64,000 nt of DNA from Rhineura floridana (GCF_030035675.1 NC_084489.1:38446340-38510339); one strand, 5' to 3'. Counted from the stretch's first letter, positions 1 through 12,400 are shown. Numbers and translations are program-made. The notes: a model not told the origin generated them from the sequence alone.

Positions 1-80
1 AATAATGACTGAAGTTCCATTGAAATCAATGGGACTTTAGTACAATTAGCTTAGTCTGGATCCAACCCAATATATTGCCC
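1..80. repeat. Scrap of a palindromic repeat
   Basis: The phrase around TTGAAATCAATGGGACTT followed by CTGGATCCAACCC is one half of the palindrome that is complete at 59585-59707. The other half lies outside the window or is lost. Confidence 0.4.
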
Positions 81-265
81 AGTGGCAGCTGGTGGCTCCA
101 TGTCAATGGGGCAATGGCATCTGCTCCGGGTTTTGTCCAAACTTTCAAGAAGGTTTAGATTATCTGTAGATAATGTGTCAGCACCTGGACAGCTCTTTGA
201 AAGTTCAGACTAAAACCTGAAGCAGATTCCACTGCCCTACTGATATGGAGCCACCAGCCACCACT
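81..265. repeat. Long imperfect inverted repeat, DNA-transposon-like
   Basis: Arms of about 68 bp (81-148 and 197-265) are reverse complements with scattered mismatches, around a 48-bp loop. Both carry GGTGGCTCCAT, then a CTGC/CTGCT block, then GGTTTT and end in ACTTTCAA. This is the shape of a foldback or non-autonomous DNA transposon. No clear target duplication is visible. Confidence 0.6.
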
Positions 266-339
266 GATATTGCTTATAAGCAGGCAACCAAGGATCTGAT
301 GTGCTGAAACAAGAGAAAGAACCCCCTCCCTGAAATTTT

Positions 340-655
340 AGGGTGCTTCCAGATGACCAGTTTATTGAGCATTCATCCTGATTTGTTTGCAGGAAGATTA
401 GACAATGTTGGCTATTTAATGGACATTCATTTTGATTTGTTTGCAGAGAGGTTAGAATGATGTTGCGTCAAAGCAAGTGTTATCCCACACTTTCCCAGTG
501 GATTTTCCTGTCACTTTCCATATTGCAAAAACTCCAGTCTTTTGGGGAAGCAGGTTTGTTGTGCAAGAACTCCCAATCAACTATAATTGCACAACCTGAA
601 TTTGCAGGTATGTGATTGAATCCTACTCGTGAACAGCGACAGTCTGGAATTGCCC
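340..655. repeat. hAT-like non-autonomous element A, copy 1
   Basis: A 316-bp element shared with 26351-26637 and, in part, 3200-3345 (both inverted). Common phrases are GCTTCCAGATG at one end, then TCCTGATTTGTTTGCAG, TTTTCCTGTCACTTTCC, and a GAATCCCAC-like block at the other end. The ends start near GGGTGCTTCC and finish near a GGAA..GCCC block, close to an inverted GGG..TGCTTCC pair as in hAT elements. No coding capacity. Confidence 0.55.
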
Positions 656-2147
656 TTTGACCCAAGAGTAAAGCTTCCAGTGGTGTCAATGGAATCATCC
701 CCCTGGGGCCAATGGCAGTTTGAGTTTGAGAGGAGGAAGATTAACCCCTACCCAGGGTCACAATCCTATTTGGTCCCCAATTAACAAAACATGTTTTGAT
801 CCTGAGAGGAAATAAATTGTTAGAGCATTTGTCCAAGCAACCACAACCAACATTATGAGACACCACAGCAAAATAAGTACCTGATTTCCGAGCTCCTCAG
901 TTTACCGTTTAGACACATGTAAACTGTGCCTCGTACATTATTGTGTGAGGTGCACAGTATAGAAGTGCCACTAGAATTATTTCCACTGAGGTCTATAGTG
1001 CTTTATCCATATTGAGTGTAATTTGAAAGGTGGATCCTGTCTCTTCTTTATTAGGGATGCCTTGCTGTAGCTCAGTCTTATGGATCTGTCCAGAGGGAAT
1101 AAGAATCTCATAAAAATAAGATTTGTACGTGTGTGTTGTCTCATTCTTGTCCTTTATAGATTAACAACATTTTCTGCCTCTGCATTTAGGAGGAAAGAGA
1201 GGTCAACAGTTGTTCTGCAGCAAAGAAAACTGGCCTGCGGAAGTTATGGGCTGTGATCTTGGGTGAATGCAGACAGCCAACTTGCCACATGGTTAATGTG
1301 GGGAATTTTGCCCCCTTCTTAAATGTTGCTTACATTTTGCCTGCTGGAGGAGATAATGTCATAACTGAATAATACTCACCCAGCCAGCAAGCTTAGTGGT
1401 GAGAGATGATGGGAGCTATAGTCCAAAACATCTGGAGGGCACCAGGTTGGGGAAGACTGTAAAGCAGGAGAAGTGAGCGGGGAAGACAAGAGTGATAGGA
1501 AGAATATGCACAAATGCAATTATATGCATGTTCGGTACAATTCAATGCATGTTTTGTCAGAAGTAAGACCCATTTATTTAGTTGGGGGTGCTGCTTAGTA
1601 AGTGTATATAGGACTGCAGCAGTATTCTTCATTTCAGTGCAGGGTTGAGCAAAAGAGGTGAGTTGTAATAAAGGGGAAAGAAAGAAAAATGTAGAAAGCT
1701 AGATTTATGACAATTACAGGGAAGCACTCTAAACAGAAATTAAGAAAACCAAATCAACCATCTTGAATGAGGCATACACATAGCCTCAGCTAATGGATCC
1801 TGCACTTGGTGAAGACAGCTGTATGCTTTTCTCTGCACTAACAGCTTGCTCTTTGAATTTTTCTAGCATAATGTTGTACCTTCATGCTGTGGACTTGATG
1901 GGCTATAACCTGTGGAGGGAGGGCCCAGGCAAAAAAAAAGAATGTGCTGGGTGATGGAGGTGATGAAGCTGTTTCTCCCAGTGACAATCATGTGAATTCA
2001 TAAATTGTTTACAAGGCCAGCTTTCAGATCACTAAATTTTGCTGCCACATTAATGTGACCTGCAAATTTACAGCATGGGCATTTGTGGGTTGTGAATGTC
2101 AAATATATGAGAATGATGTCAGTAAAAATTTTATGGTTTGAAGTGGT
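656..2147. other. Unannotated intergenic sequence
   Basis: No gene. Only a half-copy of a palindromic repeat is recognised, at about 1404-1465 (GATGGGAGCTATAGTCC followed by ACATCTGGAGGGC). Confidence 0.5.
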
Positions 2148-2163
2148 ATTCCTTATACAGTAT

Positions 2164-2202
2164 TTTCTGGTCTACGACCGAAATAAATAAATCCATTCAT
2201 TC
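2164..2202 (+). mobile_element. 39-bp LINE 3'-end insertion
   Basis: Thirty-nine bases are flanked by a perfect 16-bp duplication ATTCCTTATACAGTAT (2148-2163 and 2203-2218). The insert holds GGTCTACGACCGAAATAAATAAA and then a CATT repeat tail. It matches the end of the LINE at 6002-16965, which reads GGTCTATGACCG, AATAAA and then a TTGA repeat. So this is an extremely 5'-truncated copy of the same or a related LINE family. The GGTC...GACC pair can form a small hairpin. Confidence 0.8.
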
Positions 2203-2224
2203 ATTCCTTATACAGTATAGCCTA

Positions 2225-2252
2225 ACACATACACACACACACACACACACAC
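2225..2252. repeat. (AC)n microsatellite
   Basis: A dinucleotide run of about 13 units with one interruption near its left end. Confidence 0.9.
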
Positions 2253-2659
2253 CACATCACATTACATCACAGCTGTGTTTCTAGTATAATTCTACAATTC
2301 ATCAGGTCCTAATTCCACTGAAAAGAACCATAAATATCTTCTGCATAACACATTCCATATGTAAGACAATATTTTCACATCTGAGAATGACAAGGAAGTA
2401 TCAGAAAAGATTTGCATGGAATGTTGTCTGCTTTCTTTAAGCCCTGATATATTTTGTTGTCGGTATATCTGGAATTTTAAAATGATAGCCATATAAATTG
2501 AAATCCCCTATGGACATGGCACTGCATTTTGAAAGGGAAAATGACTGTGAGCAAAAGATATCTTTTCAGTTTATGTTCAGTGGCACTGATGAGAACATGT
2601 ATTGGTAAAAAAAGGGCTGGAGAAATGAACCATCATTCTAGTGCCACTCACGAGTATGT

Positions 2660-2860
2660 ACAATAATTTCAGTGGGCATTTATTATTTGGCATTCTTGTG
2701 TACTGCTTTCATCAAAAATGACCTCAACGTGTTTTACATCAAAAGAAAACAGATAAGAGTTGCAAGAAACAGTAAAAATGCAATCAAACACCAACAATAG
2801 AACAATAACTATCAATATAAATACAAAAAGACTAAAGGCTGAAAAAAGTCAAATTAAACT
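2660..2860 (-). mobile_element. Old L2-like LINE 3' end
   Basis: TTTATTATTTGG followed by a degraded version of the reverse-strand L2 tail (CTGCTTTCATC..GTTTTACATCAAAAG). It is weak and heavily diverged. Confidence 0.35.
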
Positions 2861-2924
2861 AAGGACTCTCCTAGACTGTTGCTATTTTTGAGAGAGATTC
2901 AGGTTTATCATTATTATGTCTTAA

Positions 2925-4180
2925 TTGATGAATCACCTTTTACATGTGTGTCAAGGTGATTTACAACCATATAAGAACAGCTAAAAAAGGTTTCTGAAAA
3001 GAACAAAAATAACTGAAAACAAGTTTAAAAACAATGCAGAATAAACACCTAAGGCCGAGACCTTCTCAAACAGCTGGAAAAACTTGTTGAAATAAAAATA
3101 TCATCACTTGTTTCTGGAAAGTACAAATAGTGGGCACCTGTTGTATTCTAATAGAAATGCTGTTCCACAGAACAGGGGCAGCCACACTGAAAGCCCTGTT
3201 CTGCAGTTGCACTACAAACCCACTTCCCCCAAAACATTGGACTTTTTGCAATAAGGAAAGTGATGGGAAAATGTACTGAAAAGTGTGGAATAACAATTGT
3301 TTAGACTCAGCATTGTCTAACCTCCTCACAAACAAATCAGGCTGAATGCCCAATTAGTAGGTTGGCTGGAAGCAACCTTAATGTGGTCTCCAAAAGCTTG
3401 GGAGAAGGAATAAGTCTTCACTATGAGCCAGAAGCTCATCAGCGGCCAACCATGCCTTCCAGGAGTTCCAGAACTGGTTCGCTTTCCTATGTTATAAGCC
3501 ACACCCATCAGTGGGGCCACAAGCAGTCCCCCCTGCTGATATCAGGACTCAGGTTGGTTATAGGGGGAGGTGCTCTGATAAAAACCTAGGTTTCAAGTTA
3601 TTAAGGGCTTTATACATTAATATTAGCACTTTGAATTGGACCTGGCAACATGTAGCAAGTCAGTGCATATTCCACAGAATAGGTGTCATGTGTCATATGA
3701 TATCACACCGAAGTGTCATCCAAAACTCTTGTGGCTGCATTCTGCACTAGCTGCACATTCTGCACTAACTGCAAGTTCAGGACTGTCTTCAAGGGCATCT
3801 CACTTTAAAGCACATTACAGTACACGTAACCAGAGTATGCAACTCCATGGCAAGGCTATCTCAATGTAGGGAGGGCTGCAGCTGGCAAACCATCCAGAGC
3901 TATAAATAGGCACTCCTAGCCACTAAGGCCATTTGGGTCTCAAATGACAAAGCTGAATCCAGGAGCATCCCCAGACTGTGAACCTGTTCCTTCAGCAGGA
4001 GTGCATCACCATCAAGAACAGGCTAAAAGCCCAATTCCTTGGCATGAGAACTGCTCACCAAAAGTGCCTCCGTCTTGCCAGGATTCAGCCTCAGCTTATT
4101 GGCCCACATCCAACCCATTACCACACCAGTTCAACACCAACCCAGATTCATTCGGATTAAATAGTATAGAGATTGAGTAG
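2925..4180 (-). mobile_element. L2-type LINE remnant, interrupted
   Basis: Read on the minus strand it carries a reverse-transcriptase C-terminal tract (RAFSVAAPVLWNSIS near 3190) and, further right, the blocks that match 14780-15435: AGGGCTTTATACATT near 3605, AGCACTTTGAATTG near 3625 and CTTGCCAGGATTCAGCCTCAG near 4075. It is decayed, with no open frame. Element A (3200-3345) and about 200 bp of unknown DNA (3346-3555) interrupt it. Near 3745-3780 an 18-bp unit ending in TCTGCACTA is tandemly duplicated. Confidence 0.7.
3200..3345. repeat. hAT-like element A, partial copy 2
   Basis: Inverted relative to the copy at 340-655. It shares CCCAAAACATTGGACTTTTT, GGAAAGTGATGGGAAAATG and TCACAAACAAATCAGG. 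It lacks one end and splits the L2 remnant. Confidence 0.55.
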
Positions 4181-4813
4181 AGCTGGGTGATCACCATATT
4201 GACGGCACAGCTGTTTCTATTGTAGCTCTGAATCGGAAGTATCACTACCAAACCCAGATTCCAAGTAGCATCAAGAGTTTGGACAAAGTTGCTGTTTTGT
4301 AGTGAGCTGGGCTTTGCTACTGATCCTGCTAAGTCCCCACCCTGCTCTTGATTTCTGCTCTCTCTCCAAGATTTGCAAATAGCAGACACTGAATCAGTAT
4401 GCCGGAACCTGAAAATCCTCCTTCCAGAAGGACCCTAAAACAGAGAAAAGAAAAATCCAAAAGCAATGTCAAAACTACAAAGAATGAAGAGTATGAAGAA
4501 AAAGGGAGACGGATATCCCAGACGGATAACCTGTCCTTCATCCAGATTCCAAAATTTGTCCAAGGAAAAGTCTAAGAAGAGAAACAAATAAAAGTTTTTT
4601 CTTTGGGAATTTCTATCTCACTATGACATGCAACCTGGGCCTCTTCATTTTTATTCCCTCACATAACCCATTATGTCTGCTTCAGAAAACCAAAGGTGTA
4701 GTGGATACTTTCATTCTTATTAAGCGAAATGGACTTACATGAATGGGTGTCCTGCTCTGGATCATCCTTCACTTGCTACAACTAGTAAAATGGCTATGAA
4801 TGGTGAGTGCTTG
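4181..4813. other. Unannotated intergenic sequence
   Basis: I see no gene and no repeat I can name. Confidence 0.5.
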
Positions 4814-5000
4814 ATACTGTTGTTGTTGCTGTTGTTATTATTATTATTATAGTTTATTTATACCCCGCCTTATGGCCAAAAAGCCCTCAAGGCAGCTTAT
4901 AGGAAAAACACAAGTATAAAATACATCAATAAAACAATACAATTTACAAAAATTAAATAACAAATAACATTATTAAAAAACAGCAGTTACAACTTCCAGT
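4814..5000 (-). mobile_element. L2 3' end with GTT/ATT microsatellite
   Basis: A GTTGTT..ATTATT run (4820-4850) is followed by TTTATACCCCGCC, then CCCTCAAGGCAGCTTATA, the reverse-strand form of the L2-type terminus (a run of conserved 3' sequence before a simple repeat). The microsatellite is the element's own tail. Confidence 0.7.
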
Positions 5001-5457
5001 GAAAATATTGTTAGTGGATAAAAGTGAACAGAACAGACAGGTGTGAAGGACTGGAGTGGCACAGCATTGCAGAGGTCTGGCAAAATAATAAGGTTAAAGT
5101 GAACATTTTGGCTGTTCCAAAAAGCAAACAACAACAACACATTTTTATCAATAAACTTGGTGATTTAGAAAATAATCTTTAAAGGGAGGTTGAATAAGTG
5201 CTTGTCTTAGATCTTGCAAGCAGTTCTAAGGCATATGAGCTGCCTAAGCTGCAAAACATGAATCTGACATTTAGAACCTGTATCTTTCCCCTGTGTCCAG
5301 TGGGTAAAGTACTCTGATTTATATATTCCTTTGCAGTTAAGCCTTTGAGGAAAAAAGACTACTTGCTCGCTGATATTACATACGTATACATTCTAAACGT
5401 GAAATGAAACATGACTCTAAATGACTTCCAGAAAGGTAGCAGTGGAAGTCTGTTGCA
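5001..5457. other. Unannotated intergenic sequence
   Basis: AT-rich, with no gene or recognised repeat. Confidence 0.45.
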
Positions 5458-5556
5458 GAAAAAACAACGAAGAGTCTTGTGGCACTTGAAAGACTAAGTG
5501 TTTTATTGTGGCATAAGCTTTCATGGACTGGAACCCATTTCATTAGGGGCATGATG
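5458..5556. repeat. Interspersed SINE-like repeat
   Basis: Contains AGAGTCTTGTGGCACTTGAA, TTATTGTGGCATAAGCTTTC and a CCATTTCATTAGGGGCATGA block, a phrase series I know as a common reptile interspersed repeat. I cannot name the family with confidence. Confidence 0.5.
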
Positions 5557-5768
5557 TGTATCCTAAATTGGCTGTACATGAGCACAGGTGGGGGAGTTGC
5601 ATACAACGGGGCCAAATGACTATAAAATGCAAGAAGTACAGTCTGTGATGACTCTATGCCAAGCTTAAGTATATACGTTTGAGTTTTGCACTCAAATGTC
5701 ACAGACTCTGCCACATGTTACAACAATGGGACTGGCATCATAGGAGTAAGCACTTTACACCTGTGGCA

Positions 5769-5943
5769 CATAGGAACATAGGAAGCTGCCTTATGTTGAG
5801 TCAGACCATTGGTACACCTAGCTTAGTACTGTCTACACTCACTGGCAGCAGCTCTCCTGGGTTTCAGGCAGGGGTCTCTCCGAGCCCTACCTGGAGATGC
5901 CAGGGATTGAACCTGGGACCTATCACTGAGCTACAGCCCTTCC
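5769..5943 (-). mobile_element. tRNA-derived SINE
   Basis: On the minus strand the right end reads as a tRNA-like head: GTAGCTCAGTGAT for box A and GGTTCAATCCCTGG for box B, followed by the CATCTCCAGG body. The body ends near CTTCCTATGTTCC. It lies directly before the LINE nest. Other copies on this strand are at 21220, 27161, 31388, 32392, 33097 and 54036. Confidence 0.85.
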
Positions 5944-7367
5944 CAGATGTGCTATGGGAGAGGAAGCCAATACGGCATCCCACAGATGATGGACTACAGC
6001 TCCCATTTAAAACCCAACCCTATCTATAATCATAACTCCTTTTCTCTCAGACATAGGAGGATCAAATGGTCTTTGGACTCTTCTGCCAGGATAGCCGGAT
6101 TTCTAGAATCTCCCCCGGCTCTGGAGCTCAAAGAATGCATTATGAATGCTACAGATCCTCAACTCAGATTAGCTGCCTATTCCAACCTGGTCCTTGCCCT
6201 GGACCCTTTTTTAAAACACAACCCCCATCATTTAAATTCTCACGGCTCCTTTCGCTCCACCCGCTGGTTCGACAATGAATGTGTTGCTGCTAAGAAAAAC
6301 CTGAGGAGGATTTACGTCACCTATAGGAACAGTAATTCCAATCATCTCCCGACGGAATACTATGCCGCCAAGCGATACTATAAATCCCTTTTGGTTTCTA
6401 AAAAGAGGCAAGCCACTCTTGCTGGGTGGAAGGCACTAATCAATGCCTCCAAACTTAACGATTCCAAGATCTTTGGGGCTCTGGTTACGGATGCCCTGTC
6501 CTCTTCGAACCCGGTCGCCCACCATATTCCCCCCTATGTCTGGGAAAAACACTTTTCTGACTTGTTCAAGGAGCCTACATCTTTGTCACCTAATAAGTTA
6601 AATTGCCTCGACTGCCTGGACCTCCCTCCCTGGCCCCCTGTCTCGCAGAATGAGATCATCTCACTCATCAAAGGCTTGAAGACTGGTAAAGCTCCTGGTC
6701 CCCATGCCATCCCTTCTGACCTATTGAAGTCACAATCAGCATGGTGGGCCCCCCTTCTTTCTAATCTCTTTACATGGATAAACTTCTCTGGTCTTATCCC
6801 CGCTGCTTGGCTGGATGCTATTGTGATCCCCATCTATAAAAAGGGACCCCAGGATAATCCCCAGAACTTTAGACCTATTACCTTGCTCTCTACCGTTGGG
6901 AAACTCTATGCTAGATATCTTAACGGTAGACTGACTTCCTGGATTGAGGAGGAGACCATTTTAGGTCCTGAACAGGCTGGTTTTAGAAAATTTAGATCCA
7001 CTCTCGACCACTGTGCCCTGCTAAATCATCTTGCGGAAAAATACACCAGCCCCTTAGGGAACGGTCTCCATGTGGCCTTTATCGATCTCAAATCGGCCTT
7101 CGACTCAATTCCCAGAGATATTTATTTATTTATTTATTTATTTAAAATATTTATACCCCACCCTATTTCCAAAGAACTCAGGGCGGCTTACAGATAAAAA
7201 CCATAATCAGTTAAACAAGTAATATACAATTTAAAACAGTTAAAAATGGATTAAATCAACAATAAGTTAAAAAATATGACTATATTAGTTAAAAGCCTGT
7301 CTAAATAAAATAGTCTTCACCTGGGCACGAAAGGATGAAAGTGAGGCAGCCAGTCGAACCTCGCTAG

Positions 7368-8085
7368 TGAGAGAAATGTATATAAAATGTTGCTTTTTCA
7401 GAATATTCTAAGGATAAATAAAATATGTGATTTTATTGTTAAGAATAAATGGTTAATAGGTTAATAGACTGTTTGCAGTAGATAATTCTATAGAAGCTGG
7501 AGTTAATGTAGATAGAGAAAAGGGGCTTTTTCTTAGAATAGGACATCTGTCTGAAGTTCAAACAAAGCAGCCAGAACAGACAGTTTGTGGTCAAGTTCCA
7601 CTTCAAAATAGAAAGGGGATTTACACTTGACTAATTCAGCTGATGTTTTTAGCCCTTCATTGCTTTGCTTGATGTAAAGGGAGTTTTTATGCTTAGTTAA
7701 TGAGGAGGGGAGGGGAGCAATATACCATATATGGGAAATAATAAATAAGGGTATAAGGTAGCCTAAAACTGAGGAGTGGGAGATGTAAACAGGGGAGGAG
7801 TTTCATGTGACAGGGACAGGCGGATCTGATAGGCTGTGAACCCTGGAAGTACCTGACCAATGGGGAAAACAGGGGAGGGCATGAAGCGTCGGGCTAGGGG
7901 ATAAAAGATTTGTACCAATGTCATTTGGGTGTGTCTGCCTTCTGGTAGGACACCTGTCCTTGCAAGTACGAAATAAAAGCTTTTAAAATTGATTCACACT
8001 TGTCTCTGTCGTGGGTCTTCCACAGGAGACCATTTTTGGGGTCTCATAGGGGGTTTTTCCCTTAAGGAAAACCACGTTTCTTACA
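7368..8085 (+). repeat. Provirus 5' LTR
   Basis: Begins TGAGAGAAA and ends TTTCTTACA. It has a CCAAT motif near 7857, a TATA-like GGATAAAAG near 7899 and a polyadenylation signal AATAAA at 7972-7977, so U3, R and U5 are in the usual order. It is nearly identical to 14062-14775. Confidence 0.93.
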
Positions 8086-8088
8086 GAT

Positions 8089-8106
8089 TGGGGGCTCATC
8101 CAGGAT
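8089..8106 (+). promoter_or_regulatory. Primer-binding site, tRNA-Pro type
   Basis: TGGGGGCTCATCCAGGAT, three bases after the 5' LTR. It differs at two bases from the standard proline-tRNA site used by murine leukaemia-type viruses. Confidence 0.9.
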
Positions 8107-8463
8107 CCCTTTATTTTTGGAGTGACCGGTGGTCCTGACTGCCCCATAGGAAGGCGCGCCCTGTTGAAACTTTTCAACGGTCCTAGGGGACGAAAGGACT
8201 GACCAACTACTCCACTGACAAAGATCCCAGGACATAATTTGATAGACCAGACATCGTGAATCAGGGGGAAATTCTTTGGGTGTGGGTTTCTTGGAAGGAA
8301 AAGACCTGGAATGGTAGGTACACCGCCTAGACACGCGTGATATTGACCAGACAACTCTGTGCGCACGGACCAAGGTAAGAAAAACACAAGGGTTTTTGGG
8401 GTTAAGTATTATTTTGGTGGTCAGGGAAACCAAGACAGAAGGAACGGGTGTTTCTTCGGAAGA

Positions 8464-8651
8464 CTCTTGGGTTAACGGAGTCCCTTGAGCCCCTTGAGTG
8501 GATTCTCTTGGGTTCCTTGAGAGTAATATCTCTTGGAAGAAATGTCACTTGGGAAGTGATATTTTGTCTTGGTAGAGGGATTAAAAACCCCTCTGGAAGT
8601 CTCTTGGGTTAACGGAGTCCCTTGAGCCCCTTGAGTGGATTCTCTTGGGTT
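8464..8651. repeat. 51-bp direct repeat in the provirus leader
   Basis: Identical 51-bp units lie at 8464-8514 and 8601-8651, 137 bp apart. Each starts CTCTTGGGTTAACGGAGTCC and ends in another CTCTTGGGTT, so each unit carries a short internal repeat too. It lies between the primer site and the gag start, where retroviruses place packaging structure. Confidence 0.9.
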
Positions 8652-8863
8652 AAAGGACTGGACCTTACTAGTCTGTGTAAAACAGAATAAAGTGGGGATT
8701 AAAGTCCCGGGCTGGACCTTGTCTTCTTGTGTGAAAAACAGGAAGAGGAAGGTACTAGCCTTAAAAGTGTGAGTGTGTGTCAGACTTAAACGTGAGTGAA
8801 TGAGACGTGTCCTGGACACAAGCGAGTGTGAAATAAAAGATTGAAAGAGGTCTGACTTTAGAA

Positions 8864-9454
8864 ATGGGAAATACAAGTAGTAAGAAGATTAAAGATCACA
8901 CTAAGATACTTATTACAAAAATACCAGATAAGGAGATTAACATACCTCCTGAAAGTCCTCTGGTGATAAGATTAAGGACTTGGGAGGACTTAGAATGTAC
9001 CAGGAACAAAGACAAGAAGAAAATGATTCAATATTGTTGTTTTGAATGGCCAAGCCAGCCCTTACAATTTCCAGCCATATTTTGGCCCAAATTTGGAGCT
9101 TTTGAGTGTTGACTTTGTATATATATTTAAAATGTCTATGTGAATAGTAAAGAACCATTCTCACAGGAAGAATCAGATTATGCATCATGTTGGGTGGGAA
9201 ATGTTAGTGAGAACTGTTATTCTTTAAGATTCAGAAAGAACCAGGATAGAACTAATAAACCAACTAAAAATACAAGGGAGGTAGAGAAATCTAAAAGTCC
9301 TCCCTGGGACCCTCCACCCTATTCAGGAAATATAGAACTGAGGGAACTGCCTGGAGTAGACCTGATTAATTTGGATAAATTGATGGTCTCCCTCAGTCCA
9401 TCCATAGCTCCCTCTGGCCCCTCATCAACTTCCAGTAAAGTTGCAACAACTTAA
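8864..9454 (+). pseudogene. Provirus gag remnant (matrix start and p12-like part)
   Basis: An ATG in the expected place opens MGNTSSKK, a myristoylation-type start as in gammaretroviral matrix, and a later EWP tract recalls the same domain. Further on, a proline-rich piece contains PPPYSG, a PPxY late-domain type motif. It is broken and no capsid domain is recognisable. Confidence 0.7.
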
Positions 9455-12400
9455 ACAGAGCCTGATACAAGACCCACTATTAATGACTATTCTACACAAA
9501 GGAAGTCACAGGGGGATACAAGTTATGGATGTATGGGTGTTTATACAGTAACTAAACAAGTTAGTTAATGAAAAGGCAAGAGAAACTGCCTTACAGTCAG
9601 AATCAATCACAATTAATATATTAGTTCCATCAGTACCAATTATATAAATTGTCCCCAGTTTCACCAAACAGGAAATAAAACAATTAGAAAATTAGGTTCG
9701 AATAATCATTTGATGTTGTTGGTGTTGGGAATTAAGGATGTGACAAAAGAGATGGACAATGTTGTGAAGTTAAGTCAAGGCCATTAATTTAAGGATCCAA
9801 TAAGGGTGAGAATTGTGGTCTGGACATTGTATGTGTTAGAAAATTTAGGAGAAAGTTATTCCCTTCACTCCAGTGTTTTCAACTGAGAGGTGGAGAAAGT
9901 TGTTAGATAAAAAGTGGAATTTGAAACTGGGAACCAAGCGCAGGAGGTCATATTAGGAAGTTAAGATTCAGACCAAAATTAATACACCCAAGTTAAGATA
10001 AACCCCACAGCCCATCCTCTGGATTTTGTAAGGAACAAATGTTTAGATTCCAAACATTATCAAGGATTTGTTGTGGAGAAAAATGAACTGAGAACAAAAA
10101 GAAGAAGTACAAAGGCGGTCAGTTTGACCCACTTGTCTGTAAAGTTCCATATTAGACTTTTGCAACAGCAAATAAGGAAGTAAATTCAAACCTTGCAATA
10201 CCTCCGAAAAAGGAAGTAAAATGTCCAAAATGTATGAGAAATATGGCATGTTTCCAGTAGAATTCTTGTCTTTGTGGTATACTCATATAAGCACTTAAAG
10301 CAAAAAGCAGCAGTTCCCAGAAGAAAGAATCTTTGATTTAGAATTAAAATCATTAAAATGGCTTTGGAAGGTAGGACTTGGTTTTCCAGTTTTGACAACT
10401 AGGTCCCTCTAAATAAGAAGAGAGCATATTAAATTTCTGATAAGTTATAGGGTGAATATAAATTTTATTTGGATTATTAATAGGGCCAATTGCTTAGAAA
10501 ATTTGGAACTGCCATATGATTTTACATGTATATCCCTGTTGAGGGAAATTATTCTATCCTACTCCTTTGTTGCCTAATGAGTAAGGATTTATGTATAAAC
10601 ATTCAGGTTCTTAGGAAAACTTGGAATGTTTCTCAGTAGTTATGAAGTAGTGCCTGAGTGGGGACACTCACTCAAGATTAAAAATAATTGGAATAGACAG
10701 TATTTGGTTATAAGCATAGACTCTCAGGAAAGTGAATAATGTCATGAGAAGAGAAAGGGGAGTCATGACTATAGTAATTATATATAAGGAGAATGAGATA
10801 TAAATGAATTTGACTGATTTAATTAGGAAATAGTGTCATAAATATTGTTAAACCAAACACAATTTTAAGATAAATTGTTAGATGAAAAACATTGAGAAAT
10901 TCTGTATACAGAATTGACACATGTGTATACTTTAATCATTTGATAGGATAAAAATCATATTAATGTTAGTTTATAAAAAGTAAAGGAAGGATATTTAAGA
11001 CACTAAAAGGTATTTCTACCGTTTTATATTACATGGTCTGGATTATTGGTCCTGCCAGTCTTTTGATGGAGACTTCTCCATGAGCCTATTGTTCTTTTGA
11101 AGGGCCAGAAACTTCACACCTGGGCGTCTACTGAAGTGGACTTTCAGCTGTGCCAGTTTCCTTAAAATCCAGTCCAACTGTCATCTGGAAAGTCCAGGTC
11201 TGAATGGACTTTTGGGGTAACATCCAGTTGAAGAGATTACTTCATTTCAGTCTGTCTCTCTCAAGTGAGTGGCAGGGACTTTCCCAGCTGAACAGATCGC
11301 TCAGGGGAAAGTTCACAAGTGTGCGTTATCTTTGCTACAGCCTGACATTCAACTTGGGAAAAAGAATCTGAAACAATTGAAACAGACATTTTGCTTTTTG
11401 TAAACTAGTAGTTTGATAAATTGTTCCAACACAGGCTGAAAAGACCAACCTTTTTGAAAACTGCCCACAAAGGAACTGTTTCTGTGCTAACACAGACAGA
11501 TTCCTATTAATAGAACAGCAGGAAGTGCCTGTTTGTGACAATTGTGATAAGATAAGGGGCAATATAATCATAAAATCAGTATGGGTTTTAAGTTTGATAA
11601 TAAGTGTTAAATAGTGTAGTCCTTTGTAGGGGGAAAATCATTGTGTCTGGGCCGATGGATGTGGCAGGTGGCCAACTGCCTGGACCAGAGGACCTAGACT
11701 GATGTTACCCATTCAATGGATTATTATGCTCATATTGTTTTGCCAGGAAAAGGGGGTACAGGTAAATTTCATGGCAAAACAGTGTCTGGTTATTTATGTG
11801 AGAATTTCACTCTAGGGGAATTCTCTCTTTTGCTTTACTAAGAAATAAGGTAAAATGGAGTACTCAGATTACTCTTTTATAGTTAAAGGGGTACTTTAGG
11901 ATAATATCAGAAATGATCATGGTATTAAAATTATTTGTATTTTTTTATGTTAGTTTTGTTTTGGGTCATGACAAGGATGGTGGACATTCACTTCATGGCC
12001 CAGGGTTTCAGGACTCATTACAGTCTGACCCTCCTTTTGCATGTTCATATATTATGGCTATTATACATTTTGTAACTGTTACTGTATATATGAGTTGGAG
12101 ATTATGGACTACTATATTTAGGGGTATGGCAAAAGCACTAACCTTTGAGACCAAGAATCAGTTATTGAAAAATTAGATACTGGCATTATTTTCTTTTATA
12201 TCCTCCCTAAGGAAAAGAGAGTGGGGGGTCTTTGGCCCAAAACCCCGTCGTTGGAGTCTGCTGTTGATAAGACACAAAGACATTCTTGGACAGACATCAC
12301 GACTACTTCTTTGGAAAAACTCCTACAGGATTGAGTTAGAGGATCAAAACTGGACAGATAAGGAGAGATTTGAGACTTTATTAATTCCAGAATTAGATAC

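Noticed and set aside
5869-5943. tRNA gene (also at 54165 and 56660)
   Set aside because: The tRNA-like boxes belong to SINE copies. The body follows directly and no clover-leaf is intact.
7983-8433. Minus-strand frames over the 5' LTR and leader
   Set aside because: Antisense to the provirus and repeated in the 3' LTR, with no known antisense gene type.
8464-8651. CRISPR-like repeat
   Set aside because: Only two units, in a retroviral leader in a vertebrate genome.
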